Positions 8,266 to 16,930 of a DNA stretch of 64,000 nucleotides are shown here, in pieces. The DNA is from an uncultured Paracoccaceae bacterium (lineage in GTDB: Bacteria; Pseudomonadota; Alphaproteobacteria; Rhodobacterales; Rhodobacteraceae), in assembly GCA_938028765.1 (NCBI GenBank), contig CALIZF010000002.1, positions 1 through 64,000 on the forward strand. Reading direction: 5' to 3'. Position 1 is the stretch's first letter. Every line of letters begins with the position of its first letter. The position numbers and the translations under genes were made by a program. The notes below the pieces were generated by a model. It did not search any database. It was not told where the DNA came from and worked only from the letters and a program-made list of their open reading frames with translations.

Positions 8266-9283
8266 CCGTCCGGTCCGGCTGCGCGAAGCGGCGGATCGCC
8301 GCCGCCTCGGCCGCCGTCAGCACGCGCGAGGGCGGCACCATCATCAGCCGGCCGTAGAGCGCGCGCCACGGCTCTTCCGCCATCAGCGCGGCAAAGCGCG
8401 CGCGCCTCCAGGCCACCGCCGCCGCATGCAGCGCCGCAAGACTGCGGTCGGCGTGCAGCCGGGCGAGCCAGTCCGCACGCGGCGCGGCCAGGATCGCGGC
8501 CGCGCCGTCCTCGGCTGCGCACAGGTTCCGCTCCACCCAGTAGCCGGTGTCGAGGCCCGCCGCCTCGCGGTTCGCCCGCCCGCGGGCGCATTTGATGATG
8601 TAAGATTCCATCGCGCCGAGCGCATAGTGGTTGACCTGCGCCAGCGCCGTGGTGTCGCGCCCCGGTTCGGCAAGGATCCGGCCCGTTTCCCATGCCCCCG
8701 AAAGCCGTCGCCCCGATCCGTCCGCCCAGACCGTCGGTGCCAGCGGCCCACGCGGCCGGTGCACGCCCGGGCGCTTCCACAGGCCGGGCCGGTGCAACGT
8801 CTTGACAAGCTGGGTCCGCCAGGGCCAGTGATAGACGGCCGGGGCCGCGCGGGTGAACTGCGCGGTCACCGGCCGGTCCTCGTAGGCGGCGATCCCGCCG
8901 TTTCCGAACATCCGCCAGGTCACCGCCACCGCATCGACGCCCGGCAACGCGGCCAGCAGTGCGGGAATCGTCCCGTCGCCCGCCTTCACGCAGAGGAACT
9001 CGTCGATGTCGTGCACCATCGCCCAGTCCGCCGCGGCCCATAGCGGATGCCGCCCGGCGAGGTCCAGCGCAGCCCACTGCGCCCCCTTCGGATGCGGCCC
9101 CGGATTGGGCACATGCGCGGCAAGGCCGAGCGCCTGAAGCCGCGCCGCCATCGCATCCGTCCCGTCCGAACAGTCGTTCGTCAGGATCAGGATGTCGGTG
9201 AACCCTGCCGCCTTCGCATGGGCGACCCACTCGAGGAGGAAGGCGCCCTCGTCCTTCGCTGTCAGGACCGCGAGGATCCGCAT
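8255..9283 (-). CDS. Glycosyltransferase family 2-type protein
   Basis: A 342-aa protein of the 'glycosyl transferase family 2' group found in alphaproteobacterial polysaccharide loci. An N-terminal ILAVLTAKDEGAFLLEWVAHAKAAGF segment is followed by TNDCSDGTD (about 36-43), and DIDEF at 92-96 is the metal/nucleotide-sugar acidic motif. No signal peptide is present, so it acts in the cytoplasm on an unknown acceptor. It is clearly paralogous to the C-terminal half of the next minus-strand gene: the NDC(S/T)DGTDA, D(I/V)DEF, TWR(M/L)FGN and VHRP(R/K)G blocks are shared in the same order. A hairpin-rich 91-nt spacer separates the two. Confidence 0.83.
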   Translation of the reverse strand: MRILAVLTAKDEGAFLLEWVAHAKAAGFTDILILTNDCSDGTDAMAARLQALGLAAHVPNPGPHPKGAQWAALDLAGRHPLWAAADWAMVHDIDEFLCVKAGDGTIPALLAALPGVDAVAVTWRMFGNGGIAAYEDRPVTAQFTRAAPAVYHWPWRTQLVKTLHRPGLWKRPGVHRPRGPLAPTVWADGSGRRLSGAWETGRILAEPGRDTTALAQVNHYALGAMESYIIKCARGRANREAAGLDTGYWVERNLCAAEDGAAAILAAPRADWLARLHADRSLAALHAAAVAWRRARFAALMAEEPWRALYGRLMMVPPSRVLTAAEAAAIRRFAQPDRTVSP

Positions 9284-9322
9284 CCCGCCCCTGCTTCACC
9301 TTGTCCGAAATACTCCGGGGGA

Positions 9323-9358
9323 GTCCGCCCGGAACGGGCGGACGGGGGCAGCGCCCCC
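9323..9358. repeat. Double hairpin between the two glycosyltransferase genes
   Basis: GTCCGCCCG-GAA-CGGGCGGAC (9323-9343) forms a perfect 9-bp stem with a 3-nt loop. It is followed directly by GGGGGC-AGC-GCCCCC (9344-9358), a perfect 6-bp stem. The spacer also contains CCGAAATACTCCGGGGGAG. Similar hairpin-rich spacers are common between genes in Rhodobacterales. On the minus strand it lies just after the stop of the 9375-11654 gene and may terminate or stabilise that transcript, though no T-run follows. Confidence 0.45.
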
Positions 9359-9374
9359 CTTTCCCCGTACCCGG

Positions 9375-11654
9375 TCAATGCGCCGCCTCGCCCGCATGCG
9401 CGACGGTGAAGAAGAAATCCGCAGGCAGCTCCGGCGCGAGCGCCACCTCGTCCGGGATCACCTGGGGGCCCACGTTGAACACGGCCGCGCCGAAATGGTG
9501 CAGCCGGCGCGACAGCAGGCGCATCCGCGCGCCGGTCAGCTCGGCGTGGAACGCCGCCTGGTCGGGGCGTGCCATCAGCGCGGCGATCTTCGCCCGGTGC
9601 GCGGCCACGCAGGCCGCATGGGCCGCGGCGATGGCGGGGTCTGCCAGCAGGCGGTCGCGCTCGGCCAGCATCGCAGGCAGCATCCTGAGGATCGATCGGT
9701 CCTCGACCGCGTTGTGGTTCATGCGGAACCAGTAGTTCAGGCCCTGGTCGCGGTCCACATGGTTCACCCGCCCCCGGTCGCGCTTGACGAGGAAGCTTTC
9801 GGCAGACCGGCAGGCATAGTGGTTGAGCTGCACCCAGTCGTAGCCGTAGGTCTCGAGCGTGGACCGCCAGCCGTTCCGGAACATCTCGCGCGGCAGCCGA
9901 GCGCCCGATCCGTTCAGCCAGACGACGCGGTCCCACAGGTCGGGCCGCAGCCCCTTCGGCCGGTGCACGCCCAGCTTCTTGTAGAGGTCGATGTTGCGGA
10001 ACAGCGTCTTGAACCCCCACGCCTGGTGGGGCTTTCGCACCACCTCGGGCGCGCAGCGGGTGAACTGCGCGATCATCGGCACGTCGGGGTCGAAGGCGTC
10101 CACGTCGGCATTGCCGAAGAGGCGCCAGGTCAGCGCGATCATGTTTGCGCCCGGATGCGCCGCCTCCATCGCGGCGTAGAGCGCAGGCAGCCGGCCGTCG
10201 CCGAGACGGATGTTGATGAATTCGTCCACGTCCATGCAGATCGCCCAGCCTGCCCGCGCGATCACGTCCTCGCCCTCGGCCGCCTGCAGGGCGGCATGCT
10301 GGGGTTTGAGGTTCATCGCGCGGAACGGGTTGTCGCGGTGCTGCACCAGCCCCTTGTCTTGCAGAAGGTCGAGGAACGCATCGGTCCCGTCGGTGCAGTC
10401 GTTGGTGTAGATCAGGAAATCCGAAACGCCGATCGCGCGGTGGAAGGCCAGCCATTCGAGGATGAAGGGGCCTTCGTTTTTCATCGTGGTGACGATGGCG
10501 GTCCGGCCGGGGTCTGGTAGCGCCGTCCGGACGGCCGAGACGGGCGCGCGCACCGGCCGATGGCCCAGCCGGTCGGCCATCGCGAGCAGCGCGGGATCCT
10601 CGACCAGCGAGGTCTTGGGCACCAGTTCCGATGTGGCCCGTCCCGGCACGCGTAGCGCCATGCAGCGCCAGAAGGGCACGGTCACTGCGGGATCGGGCCG
10701 GGCGAAGGCCACGCGGGTGGCGCGCCACGTCCGGTCGAGACCCGCCACCGCCGGTGCAACGCCCCAGCGGGCGATGCCGCGGCGCGCGTCGAACTGCCGG
10801 CAGATGTGGTCGCCGATGGCCGCCTCGGCGCCGGCCCGGACGCGCCAGGGATAGACCCGCCGCCCGACCAGCAGCACCACGCCCTGCGTCGCCTGCGCGC
10901 AAAGGTCGAAGGCCGAAGGCGCATCGCCCGCGCGCGGCGGCAGCACGTCGCAGGGGTCGAGCGTCAGGACCGCCCGCGCGCCGGCGAGGAAGCGCCACTT
11001 CAGCGCCTCGTGCACCGCCCCCTCGCCGAGCGGCGACAGCCAGGGGTCGGGCGGGGGCGCCGCCATCCGGTCCTTCCCCGGTGCGTCGGGAGCCATGAGG
11101 GGGTGCGTCTCGGCCGCGAGGCCTGCGCGGCCGAGCGGCACGCCGGGCGACAGGACCACCACCGCGAGGTCCGCCGCCGCCCCCGCAAGTGCCGCGCGCA
11201 GCGCGTCAGCGAAGGGGCCGGGCGCCCCGTCCGGCGCAGCCCGGTCCACGATCAGCGCCCCGGTCATCCCGTGTTCGGCCGCGTGCCACAGCGCCCAGGC
11301 GGCCACCTGCGCGGGCGTCTCGGCCAGGCGGAAAGCCAGCGCCACGTCGCGCCCGGCGAGAAGGCCGGTTTCGGGCGGGACCGGCGCAGGCGCGAGCGGC
11401 CCGCCCGGCGTGAGGATCGCCCCGCCTCCCGTCCCGGCCACGATGAGGCCCGCCCCGATCTGCCGCACCTCGGCGATGCGCGGCCCCGCGCCGGTCAGGT
11501 CCTCGGGCGTCGCGCCCGCGCCAAGGAAGGCAAGCCACCCCGGGCCGTCGCCCTGCGCGACGCAGTCGAGCATCAGGAACTCGCCCGCGCGCACCGGCGT
11601 CCACGCGCGGTGGTGGACGGCGATCCCGCCCGCTTGCGTCCCTGGTACGGTCAT
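9375..11654 (-). CDS. Two-part glycosyltransferase (unknown N-terminal part + GT2-type C-terminal part)
   Basis: A 759-aa protein starting MTVPGTQ. The frame is open further upstream, but that extension is Arg/Gly-rich and not protein-like. Residues 1 to about 380 match no family I recognise. They contain AVHHRAWTPVRAGEFLMLDC and a later DLCAQATQGVVLLVGRRVYPWR segment and look like a two-subdomain alpha/beta region. From about residue 385 the protein is a GT2-type glycosyltransferase: TAIVTTMKNEGPFILEWLAFHRAIG, TNDCTDGTDA, DVDEF at 475-479, TWRLFGN and GVHRPKG. That half is a paralogue of the gene at 8255-9283. It likely transfers a sugar in the cytoplasm during synthesis of an exported glycan. 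It is divergent from the DxD glycosyltransferase at 11861. Confidence 0.78.
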   Translation of the reverse strand: MTVPGTQAGGIAVHHRAWTPVRAGEFLMLDCVAQGDGPGWLAFLGAGATPEDLTGAGPRIAEVRQIGAGLIVAGTGGGAILTPGGPLAPAPVPPETGLLAGRDVALAFRLAETPAQVAAWALWHAAEHGMTGALIVDRAAPDGAPGPFADALRAALAGAAADLAVVVLSPGVPLGRAGLAAETHPLMAPDAPGKDRMAAPPPDPWLSPLGEGAVHEALKWRFLAGARAVLTLDPCDVLPPRAGDAPSAFDLCAQATQGVVLLVGRRVYPWRVRAGAEAAIGDHICRQFDARRGIARWGVAPAVAGLDRTWRATRVAFARPDPAVTVPFWRCMALRVPGRATSELVPKTSLVEDPALLAMADRLGHRPVRAPVSAVRTALPDPGRTAIVTTMKNEGPFILEWLAFHRAIGVSDFLIYTNDCTDGTDAFLDLLQDKGLVQHRDNPFRAMNLKPQHAALQAAEGEDVIARAGWAICMDVDEFINIRLGDGRLPALYAAMEAAHPGANMIALTWRLFGNADVDAFDPDVPMIAQFTRCAPEVVRKPHQAWGFKTLFRNIDLYKKLGVHRPKGLRPDLWDRVVWLNGSGARLPREMFRNGWRSTLETYGYDWVQLNHYACRSAESFLVKRDRGRVNHVDRDQGLNYWFRMNHNAVEDRSILRMLPAMLAERDRLLADPAIAAAHAACVAAHRAKIAALMARPDQAAFHAELTGARMRLLSRRLHHFGAAVFNVGPQVIPDEVALAPELPADFFFTVAHAGEAAH

Positions 11655-11860
11655 CTGCCGTCCTGCCCGCCATCCTGACCCGGGGCTGCGCCGCGATCTT
11701 CCGCCGCGGGCGCGTCCGCCCTGCGGCCGGCTTACCACAGGCCCGCCCGGCCGCAAACCGCGCCGCACGCGCCGGGTGCGATTTCCGTTGGCAAGGCGCA
11801 AGGCTTCGGTCAGATTCCCGGCCCATAAGGAAACCCGGAACGGGCAGGGGCAGGGGCGGC

Positions 11861-12715
11861 ATGGCCATCGAATACAGGATCGGGGCGCTGTGGATCGGGG
11901 GGAACCTGTCCTACCTCGAACAGCTCTGCCTGAAGTCCTTCGTGGACGCGGGGCACCACGTCACGCTCTACACCTACGAAGGCGTCACGAACGCGCCCGA
12001 GGGGGTCGAGGTCGCCGACGCCAACACGATCCAGCCGCGCGGCACCATCCTGCGGCACACCCGCACCGGCAGCCCCGCCCCGCAGGCCGACCAGTTCCGC
12101 TATCGCATGCTGGCCAAGTGTGACCGCACGATCTGGGCCGACACGGATGCCTATTGCGTCCGCCCCTTCAGCACGACCACAGGCCATTTCCACGCCTGGG
12201 AGAGCGAGACAGGGGTGAACAACGGCGTCCTCGGCCTGCCGCGGGACAGCGCAACGCTCGCCGGCCTGCTCGAGTTCACGTCGGATCCCTATGCCATCCC
12301 GCCCTGGTTCGAGGGCGAGGAGCGCGCGCGCCTCGAGGCGGCGCGCGACGCCGGCCGGCCCCTGCACGCGGGCGAGATGCCCTGGGGCGTCTGGGGGCCG
12401 CGTGCGCTGACGCATTTCCTGAAGGAAACGGGCGAGATCCGCTTCAGCATGCCGCGCGTCACCCTCTATCCCTTCGCCTACGAAGACCGCCGGCTGATGC
12501 TGCGCCCCGGCGTGGACGTGGGCCAGTATGTGACCGACGAGACCTTCTCGATCCACTTCTACGGGCGCCGGATGCGGGAACGCATCCTCAGCCACGCAGG
12601 CGGGGTGCCGAAGCCGCGCAGCCTGATCGGCCAGCTTCTGAAGAAGCACGGGATCGATCCGGCGGCGGCGCCGCTGCGCCCGAATGCCGCCCCGGCGGCG
12701 GAGGCGGCGGAATAG
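11861..12715 (+). CDS. DxD-type glycosyltransferase (GT32-like)
   Basis: A 284-aa protein beginning IEYRIGALWIGGNLSYLEQLCLKSF, the form taken by 'sugar-binding region containing DXD motif' glycosyltransferases. The DxD signature ADTDAYCVRP lies near residue 92, preceded by QADQFRYRMLAKCDRTIW. A GVNNGVLGLPRDS block near 125 and a late SIHFYGRRMRERI segment complete the fold. It should use a nucleotide sugar with a divalent metal in the cytoplasm. The C-terminal segment, ending in KKHGIDPAAAPLRP, is matched by a similar segment inside the following gene, so the two share ancestry. The next gene starts 3 nt after its stop. Confidence 0.82.
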   Translation: MAIEYRIGALWIGGNLSYLEQLCLKSFVDAGHHVTLYTYEGVTNAPEGVEVADANTIQPRGTILRHTRTGSPAPQADQFRYRMLAKCDRTIWADTDAYCVRPFSTTTGHFHAWESETGVNNGVLGLPRDSATLAGLLEFTSDPYAIPPWFEGEERARLEAARDAGRPLHAGEMPWGVWGPRALTHFLKETGEIRFSMPRVTLYPFAYEDRRLMLRPGVDVGQYVTDETFSIHFYGRRMRERILSHAGGVPKPRSLIGQLLKKHGIDPAAAPLRPNAAPAAEAAE

Positions 12716-12718
12716 GCG

Positions 12719-14719
12719 ATGGCGCTGCCGCCGCCCGTCGCGGTCCTGTGGGACGGGCCGCCCGACTGGACGCTGCACCTCGCGATGGCGGCCTGGGCCG
12801 CCGCGGGCCACCGGGCCGAGGTTGTGCCCCCCGGCGACGATCCGGCGGCGGCACGGCTGGCGCTGCTGTCCGGTCGGCCCGGCTGGCTGGTGGCCGAGGC
12901 CGATGTGATCGCCCGCGCGCCGGTGCTGCCCGAGGGTGGCTGGTTCCTGGCGCGCGCACGGCCTGTGGACCACGCCATCGGCACGGCGGTGCTGGCGATC
13001 CCGAGGGACAGCGCGCTGTTGTCCGCCCTTGCCGCCGCGTTCCGGCCGGGCGATGACCTCGGCCGTCTGCTCGACCGGCTGGTGCCGCTGCACGCTGCGG
13101 CCGCCCCGGTGCTGCCCTCGTCGGCGGTCGCGCCGGTCGCCCATGCCGACCGGGCGCGCCTTTTCCGGCCGCCGCGCGCGACCGAGGGCCTGATCGGCCC
13201 GCAGGCGCTGACCCTGCGTCTCTGGCCGGCGACGCGGCGCGACCTTGCGGTGCGCCACGGCGGCCTGCCGCCCGCAGGCTCCTTCCTCGCCGCGCTTGCC
13301 GCGCGGCACGGGATCGACCCGGTCGCCGCGCCGGTGGCCCTGCCGCCCGCGACGCCGCGGCCGGCGGCGGCCGCGCTGCCCGAGGCGGCGCTGTTGGCGC
13401 ATCTGGGCGACCGGATCGGGGTTTTGGTCGACCTCGGCGGCAATGCGCCGGCGCTGGCGGCGGCGGCGCAGGCGCGTTTCGACTGCGACATCGTCGCGGT
13501 CGATATCGACCGCGAGGGCCGGTTTCCCGCCGAACCCTCGGCCTGGATCGGCCCCTACCGAGCAGCCCTGGCCGCAGCCGGGGTCCCCGACCGCCGCCTG
13601 CGCATCGCCCGCAGCGCTGCCGCGCTGAAGCCCGCCGACGCCATCTTGAATGTCGGTCTCTTCGGCAACGGCGCCAAGATCGGCCATCTCGCCCCGGTGC
13701 TGGATGCCTGCCTGCACGCCGACACGGTCTTGCTGACCGAGATCCGCAAGGGGTCTGGTGCATGGCCCTGGCTGAAGGACCGCGGCACGCTGGAGGTGCT
13801 GGGCGAGGCCGAGGGCGTCACCCGTGCACTCTTCCGCCCGCATCCGCCCGCGCCTGCCGCCGATCCCGCCTGGGCTGCCATCGCCCGCAGCCTTGCGGGG
13901 CCGGAGGGGTTCTACACCGAAGGGGCGGGGCATTCCTTCCTCTTCATCCCGCGCGGGCCGACGCTGGTCGTCACCTTCGACAACCTCGACATCGCGATGA
14001 CGAAGCGCGAGGAGCGTCGCCCCTGGGGTTTCCAGTTCATCGAGCGGCAGGGCTGGTCGATGCTCGGGGTGATGGCGGGCGGCTGGACCTGGTACCGCGA
14101 GCCCTGGGTCTGGGCCGAGTTCGACCGCCTGCGCGACACGGGCTTCTTCGCCCGCTTCGACCGGGTGGTGTTCTACGGCGCGTCGATGGGCGGCTATGCC
14201 GCCTGCGCCTTCGTGCCCGCGGCACCGGGGGCGGACGTGGTGGCGATCTCGCCGCAGTCCACGCTCGACAAGACGCTCGTGCCTTGGGAAACCCGCTACC
14301 GCACTGCCTGGGGGCGCGACTTCTCGGGGCCCTACGGCGACGCTGCTGCGGTCAGCGCGGCGGCGCGGCGGGTGACGATCCTCTACGATCCCTACGAGCC
14401 GCTGGATGCCGCCCATGTGGCGCGGTTCGGCGGGGCGAATGTGGTGAAGCTGCGCACGCCGCTGCTGGGGCACCGGCTGGGGTCGTCGCTGCACCAGATG
14501 GGCATCCTGAACCCGATCATCCTCGCCGCCCTCGACGGCAGCCTGACCCCTGCGGCCTTTTATGCCGCGCTGCGCGCGCGCCGGTCGTTCCCCCGCTATC
14601 AGCGCGAGCTGTTCGAGCGGGCGGCGGACCGTCACCCTGCGCTCGCCCGCCGCCTCGGCGACTGGGTGCTGGCGCGGGGCGAGAACCGCGCGATCCGCGA
14701 GGCGATGCGCCGCCTCTGA
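12719..14719 (+). CDS. Three-part protein: degenerate glycosyltransferase-like, methyltransferase-like and alpha/beta-hydrolase regions
   Basis: A 666-aa protein with three apparent regions. (a) Residues 1 to about 210 resemble a worn copy of the preceding glycosyltransferase: they share LAIPRDSALL and a RHGIDPVAAPVALPP linker, but no DxD motif is seen. (b) Residues about 215-365 have a Rossmann-like start, VLVDLGGNAPALAAAAQARF with DIVAVDID, and a later ADAILNVGLFGNGAKI segment. This looks like a class I methyltransferase-type fold. (c) Residues about 375-650 form an alpha/beta hydrolase with the nucleophile elbow GASMGGY (Ser489) and a late GHRLGSSLHQMG segment that could hold the catalytic His. 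I know no named family with this order. It starts 3 nt after the glycosyltransferase and belongs to the same operon. Confidence 0.7.
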   Translation: MALPPPVAVLWDGPPDWTLHLAMAAWAAAGHRAEVVPPGDDPAAARLALLSGRPGWLVAEADVIARAPVLPEGGWFLARARPVDHAIGTAVLAIPRDSALLSALAAAFRPGDDLGRLLDRLVPLHAAAAPVLPSSAVAPVAHADRARLFRPPRATEGLIGPQALTLRLWPATRRDLAVRHGGLPPAGSFLAALAARHGIDPVAAPVALPPATPRPAAAALPEAALLAHLGDRIGVLVDLGGNAPALAAAAQARFDCDIVAVDIDREGRFPAEPSAWIGPYRAALAAAGVPDRRLRIARSAAALKPADAILNVGLFGNGAKIGHLAPVLDACLHADTVLLTEIRKGSGAWPWLKDRGTLEVLGEAEGVTRALFRPHPPAPAADPAWAAIARSLAGPEGFYTEGAGHSFLFIPRGPTLVVTFDNLDIAMTKREERRPWGFQFIERQGWSMLGVMAGGWTWYREPWVWAEFDRLRDTGFFARFDRVVFYGASMGGYAACAFVPAAPGADVVAISPQSTLDKTLVPWETRYRTAWGRDFSGPYGDAAAVSAAARRVTILYDPYEPLDAAHVARFGGANVVKLRTPLLGHRLGSSLHQMGILNPIILAALDGSLTPAAFYAALRARRSFPRYQRELFERAADRHPALARRLGDWVLARGENRAIREAMRRL

Positions 14720-14836
14720 GCGCTGCGGATCTGCGGTGATGCACCGATGCCCTGCGCGGCCCGTGTCTTTCCCCGCCGCCCCGGCGTCGCCACATCGCCC
14801 TGGTCGGCAGCCCTGCCGCGCCAGCAGGAGACCCCC

Positions 14837-15751
14837 ATGACGGCCATCCCCGGCCTGCACCATGTGACCGCGATCAGCGGCCCGCCGCATGCGAACATCG
14901 CCTTCTATACCCGATCGCTCGGCCAGCGGCTGGTCAAGCAGACGGTCAACTTCGACTCCCCCGACACCTGGCACCTCTACTACGGCGACCGGACCGGCAG
15001 CCCCGGCAGCATCATGACCTTCTTCCCCGTCCCCGGCGCCCCGCCGGGGCGGATCGGCACCGGCATGGCCTCGGCCCACGCCTATGCGGTGGCGGCGGGC
15101 CGGTTCGATGCGCTGGCCGACCGCTTGCGCGCCGAGGGGCACGCCACGACCCTGACGGAACGTTTCGGCGCGCGTGTCCTGGCCCTGGCCGACCCCGACG
15201 GCGCCCCGGTCGAACTGGTCGAGACCGGCCGGCCGGCCGCGGGCGAGACCGAGGGCCTCCATTCCGTCACGCTGCTGCTGGCCGATCCCGGCCCGACCGC
15301 GCGCATCCTGACCGACATCTTCGGCTGGGCCGAGGCCGGGCACGAGACCGGCGCGCAGGGCGAGCGGTTGCGCCTGACCGCCCCCGGCGACGCCCCCGGC
15401 GCGTCGGTGGACCTCCTGCGCCGCGACGGCGCGCCGCGGGGCCGGTCGGGCGCGGGCACGATCCACCACGTCGCCTTCCGCGCCCGCACCGACGCCGAGC
15501 AGCGGCACTGGATCGACCGCCTCGCCGCGGCCGGCCACCGCACGACGCCGCCGATCGACCGGCAGTATTTCACCGCGATCTATTTCCGCGAACCCGGCGG
15601 GGTGCTGTTCGAGATCGCCACCGACCCGCCCGGGTTCGCGGTGGACGAACCGGTGGAGGCGCTCGGCGCTGCGCTGAAGCTCCCGCCGCAGCACGAACCC
15701 TACCGCGACCGGATCGCGGCCGCGCTGCCCTCGCTTTCTGCGGCGGTGTGA
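14837..15751 (+). CDS. VOC-family ring-cleaving dioxygenase-like protein (MhqO type)
   Basis: A 304-aa protein made of two vicinal oxygen chelate modules. It begins GLHHVTAISGPPHANIAFYT, with TWHLYYGDRTGSPGSIMTFFP near residues 50-70, both typical of the 'ring-cleaving dioxygenase / glyoxalase' group that includes Bacillus MhqO and LinE-like proteins. The second module has GTIHHVAFRARTDAEQ (metal His) and IYFREPGGVLFEIATDPPGF (metal Glu). It probably cleaves a hydroquinone or catechol or detoxifies electrophiles, but the substrate is inferred only. The frame is open from 14747, and the family start plus an upstream GCAGGAGACCCCC ribosome-binding region support 14837. Confidence 0.85.
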   Translation: MTAIPGLHHVTAISGPPHANIAFYTRSLGQRLVKQTVNFDSPDTWHLYYGDRTGSPGSIMTFFPVPGAPPGRIGTGMASAHAYAVAAGRFDALADRLRAEGHATTLTERFGARVLALADPDGAPVELVETGRPAAGETEGLHSVTLLLADPGPTARILTDIFGWAEAGHETGAQGERLRLTAPGDAPGASVDLLRRDGAPRGRSGAGTIHHVAFRARTDAEQRHWIDRLAAAGHRTTPPIDRQYFTAIYFREPGGVLFEIATDPPGFAVDEPVEALGAALKLPPQHEPYRDRIAAALPSLSAAV

Positions 15752-15940
15752 TGCGGGCGGGCCTCGCGGCGGCTCGGGCCGTCGCCGCCCCGATCCTGCC
15801 GCGCGACCCCGCCGTGCCGGCGTACCGGATCGGCGCAGGCGGCCGACGCGCGCGCCTTGGCCAAAGGTCGCATGTCCGCGCGCTTGACCGCTGCCCGCCG
15901 CCCCGCCACCGTGGCGCTGCCGCCGGGGGAGGGCGGTCCC

Positions 15941-16849
15941 ATGCGCGAAACCGGCTCGATCGACGCCGTTCAGGACCTGCTCGCCGGCCAGGGCTATGTC
16001 TGCGGCCGCGCGCTTGCCACCGTGACCTTCCTTGCCCTGCGCCTCGGACGGCCGATGTTCCTCGAAGGCGAGGCGGGCACCGGCAAGACCGAGATCGCCA
16101 AGGCGCTGGCCGCGGCACTCGGCCGCCGGCTTATCCGCCTTCAGTGCTACGAGGGGCTCGATGCGGCCTCGGCGGTGGCCGAATGGAACTTCGCGGCGCA
16201 GATGATCGCCATCCGCGCCGCCGAGGTGTCCGGCGCGACCGACCGGCGGCACCTCAGGGACGAGCTCTTCACCGAGGAATTCCTGATCGAGCGCCCGCTG
16301 CTGGCCGCCATGCGCCCGCAGCCCGGCGGGCCGCCGGTGCTGCTGATCGACGAGGTGGACCGGACCGACGAACCCTTCGAGGCGTTCCTTCTCGAAGCGC
16401 TCTCGGACTTCCAGGTGACGATCCCCGAACTCGGCACGATCCGCGCCCCCGAGCCACCGATCGTCGTCCTCACGTCGAACCGCACCCGCGAGGTGCACGA
16501 TGCGCTGAAGCGCCGCTGCCTCTACCACTGGGTCGATTACCCTACCTTCGACCGGGAGATCGCGATCCTGAACGCGCGCGCGCCCGAAGCCTCGGAAACC
16601 CTCAGCCGCGAGGTCGTGGCCTTCGTCCAGCGGCTGCGCAGCGAGGATCTCTTCAAGAAGCCGGGCGTGGCCGAGACCATCGACTGGGCGAAGTGCCTGC
16701 TTGCGCTCGACGTCATCGCGCTGTCGCCCGAGGTGATCGCCGATACCCTCGGCGCGATCCTGAAATACCAGGACGACATCCAGAAGCTGCAGGGGTCCGA
16801 GGCCAGACGCCTTCTCGACGAGGCGCGCCGCAGCCTTGCCGCGGGATGA
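15941..16849 (+). CDS. MoxR-family AAA+ ATPase
   Basis: A 302-aa AAA+ ATPase of the MoxR/CoxD type. It has Walker A GEAGTGKTEIAKA near residues 46-58, Walker B VLLIDEVDRTDEPFEAFLLEAL near 130-150, sensor 1 VLTSNRTREVHDALKRR near 180-195 and the arginine-rich 'RRCLYHWVDYP' segment. MoxR ATPases work with von Willebrand factor A partners to mature or remodel other proteins, and the VWA gene follows 81 nt downstream. The frame is open from 15857, but the family start and the GGGGGAGGG sequence upstream point to 15941. No carbon-monoxide dehydrogenase subunit genes are in the window, so the client is unknown. Confidence 0.9.
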   Translation: MRETGSIDAVQDLLAGQGYVCGRALATVTFLALRLGRPMFLEGEAGTGKTEIAKALAAALGRRLIRLQCYEGLDAASAVAEWNFAAQMIAIRAAEVSGATDRRHLRDELFTEEFLIERPLLAAMRPQPGGPPVLLIDEVDRTDEPFEAFLLEALSDFQVTIPELGTIRAPEPPIVVLTSNRTREVHDALKRRCLYHWVDYPTFDREIAILNARAPEASETLSREVVAFVQRLRSEDLFKKPGVAETIDWAKCLLALDVIALSPEVIADTLGAILKYQDDIQKLQGSEARRLLDEARRSLAAG

Positions 16850-16930
16850 CGGCGGGCGTCCCTGTCACGCAGATGCGCCGCGGGCGCCCGCGGGGATGAA
16901 CCCGAGGGGCCTGCCACCGGAACCGCCGCC

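Noticed and set aside
11810-16528. A 1572-codon open frame on the minus strand
   Set aside because: It runs antisense to four convincing plus-strand genes with family motifs. Its product is Arg/Gly/Pro-rich without domains, as expected for shadows in very GC-rich DNA.
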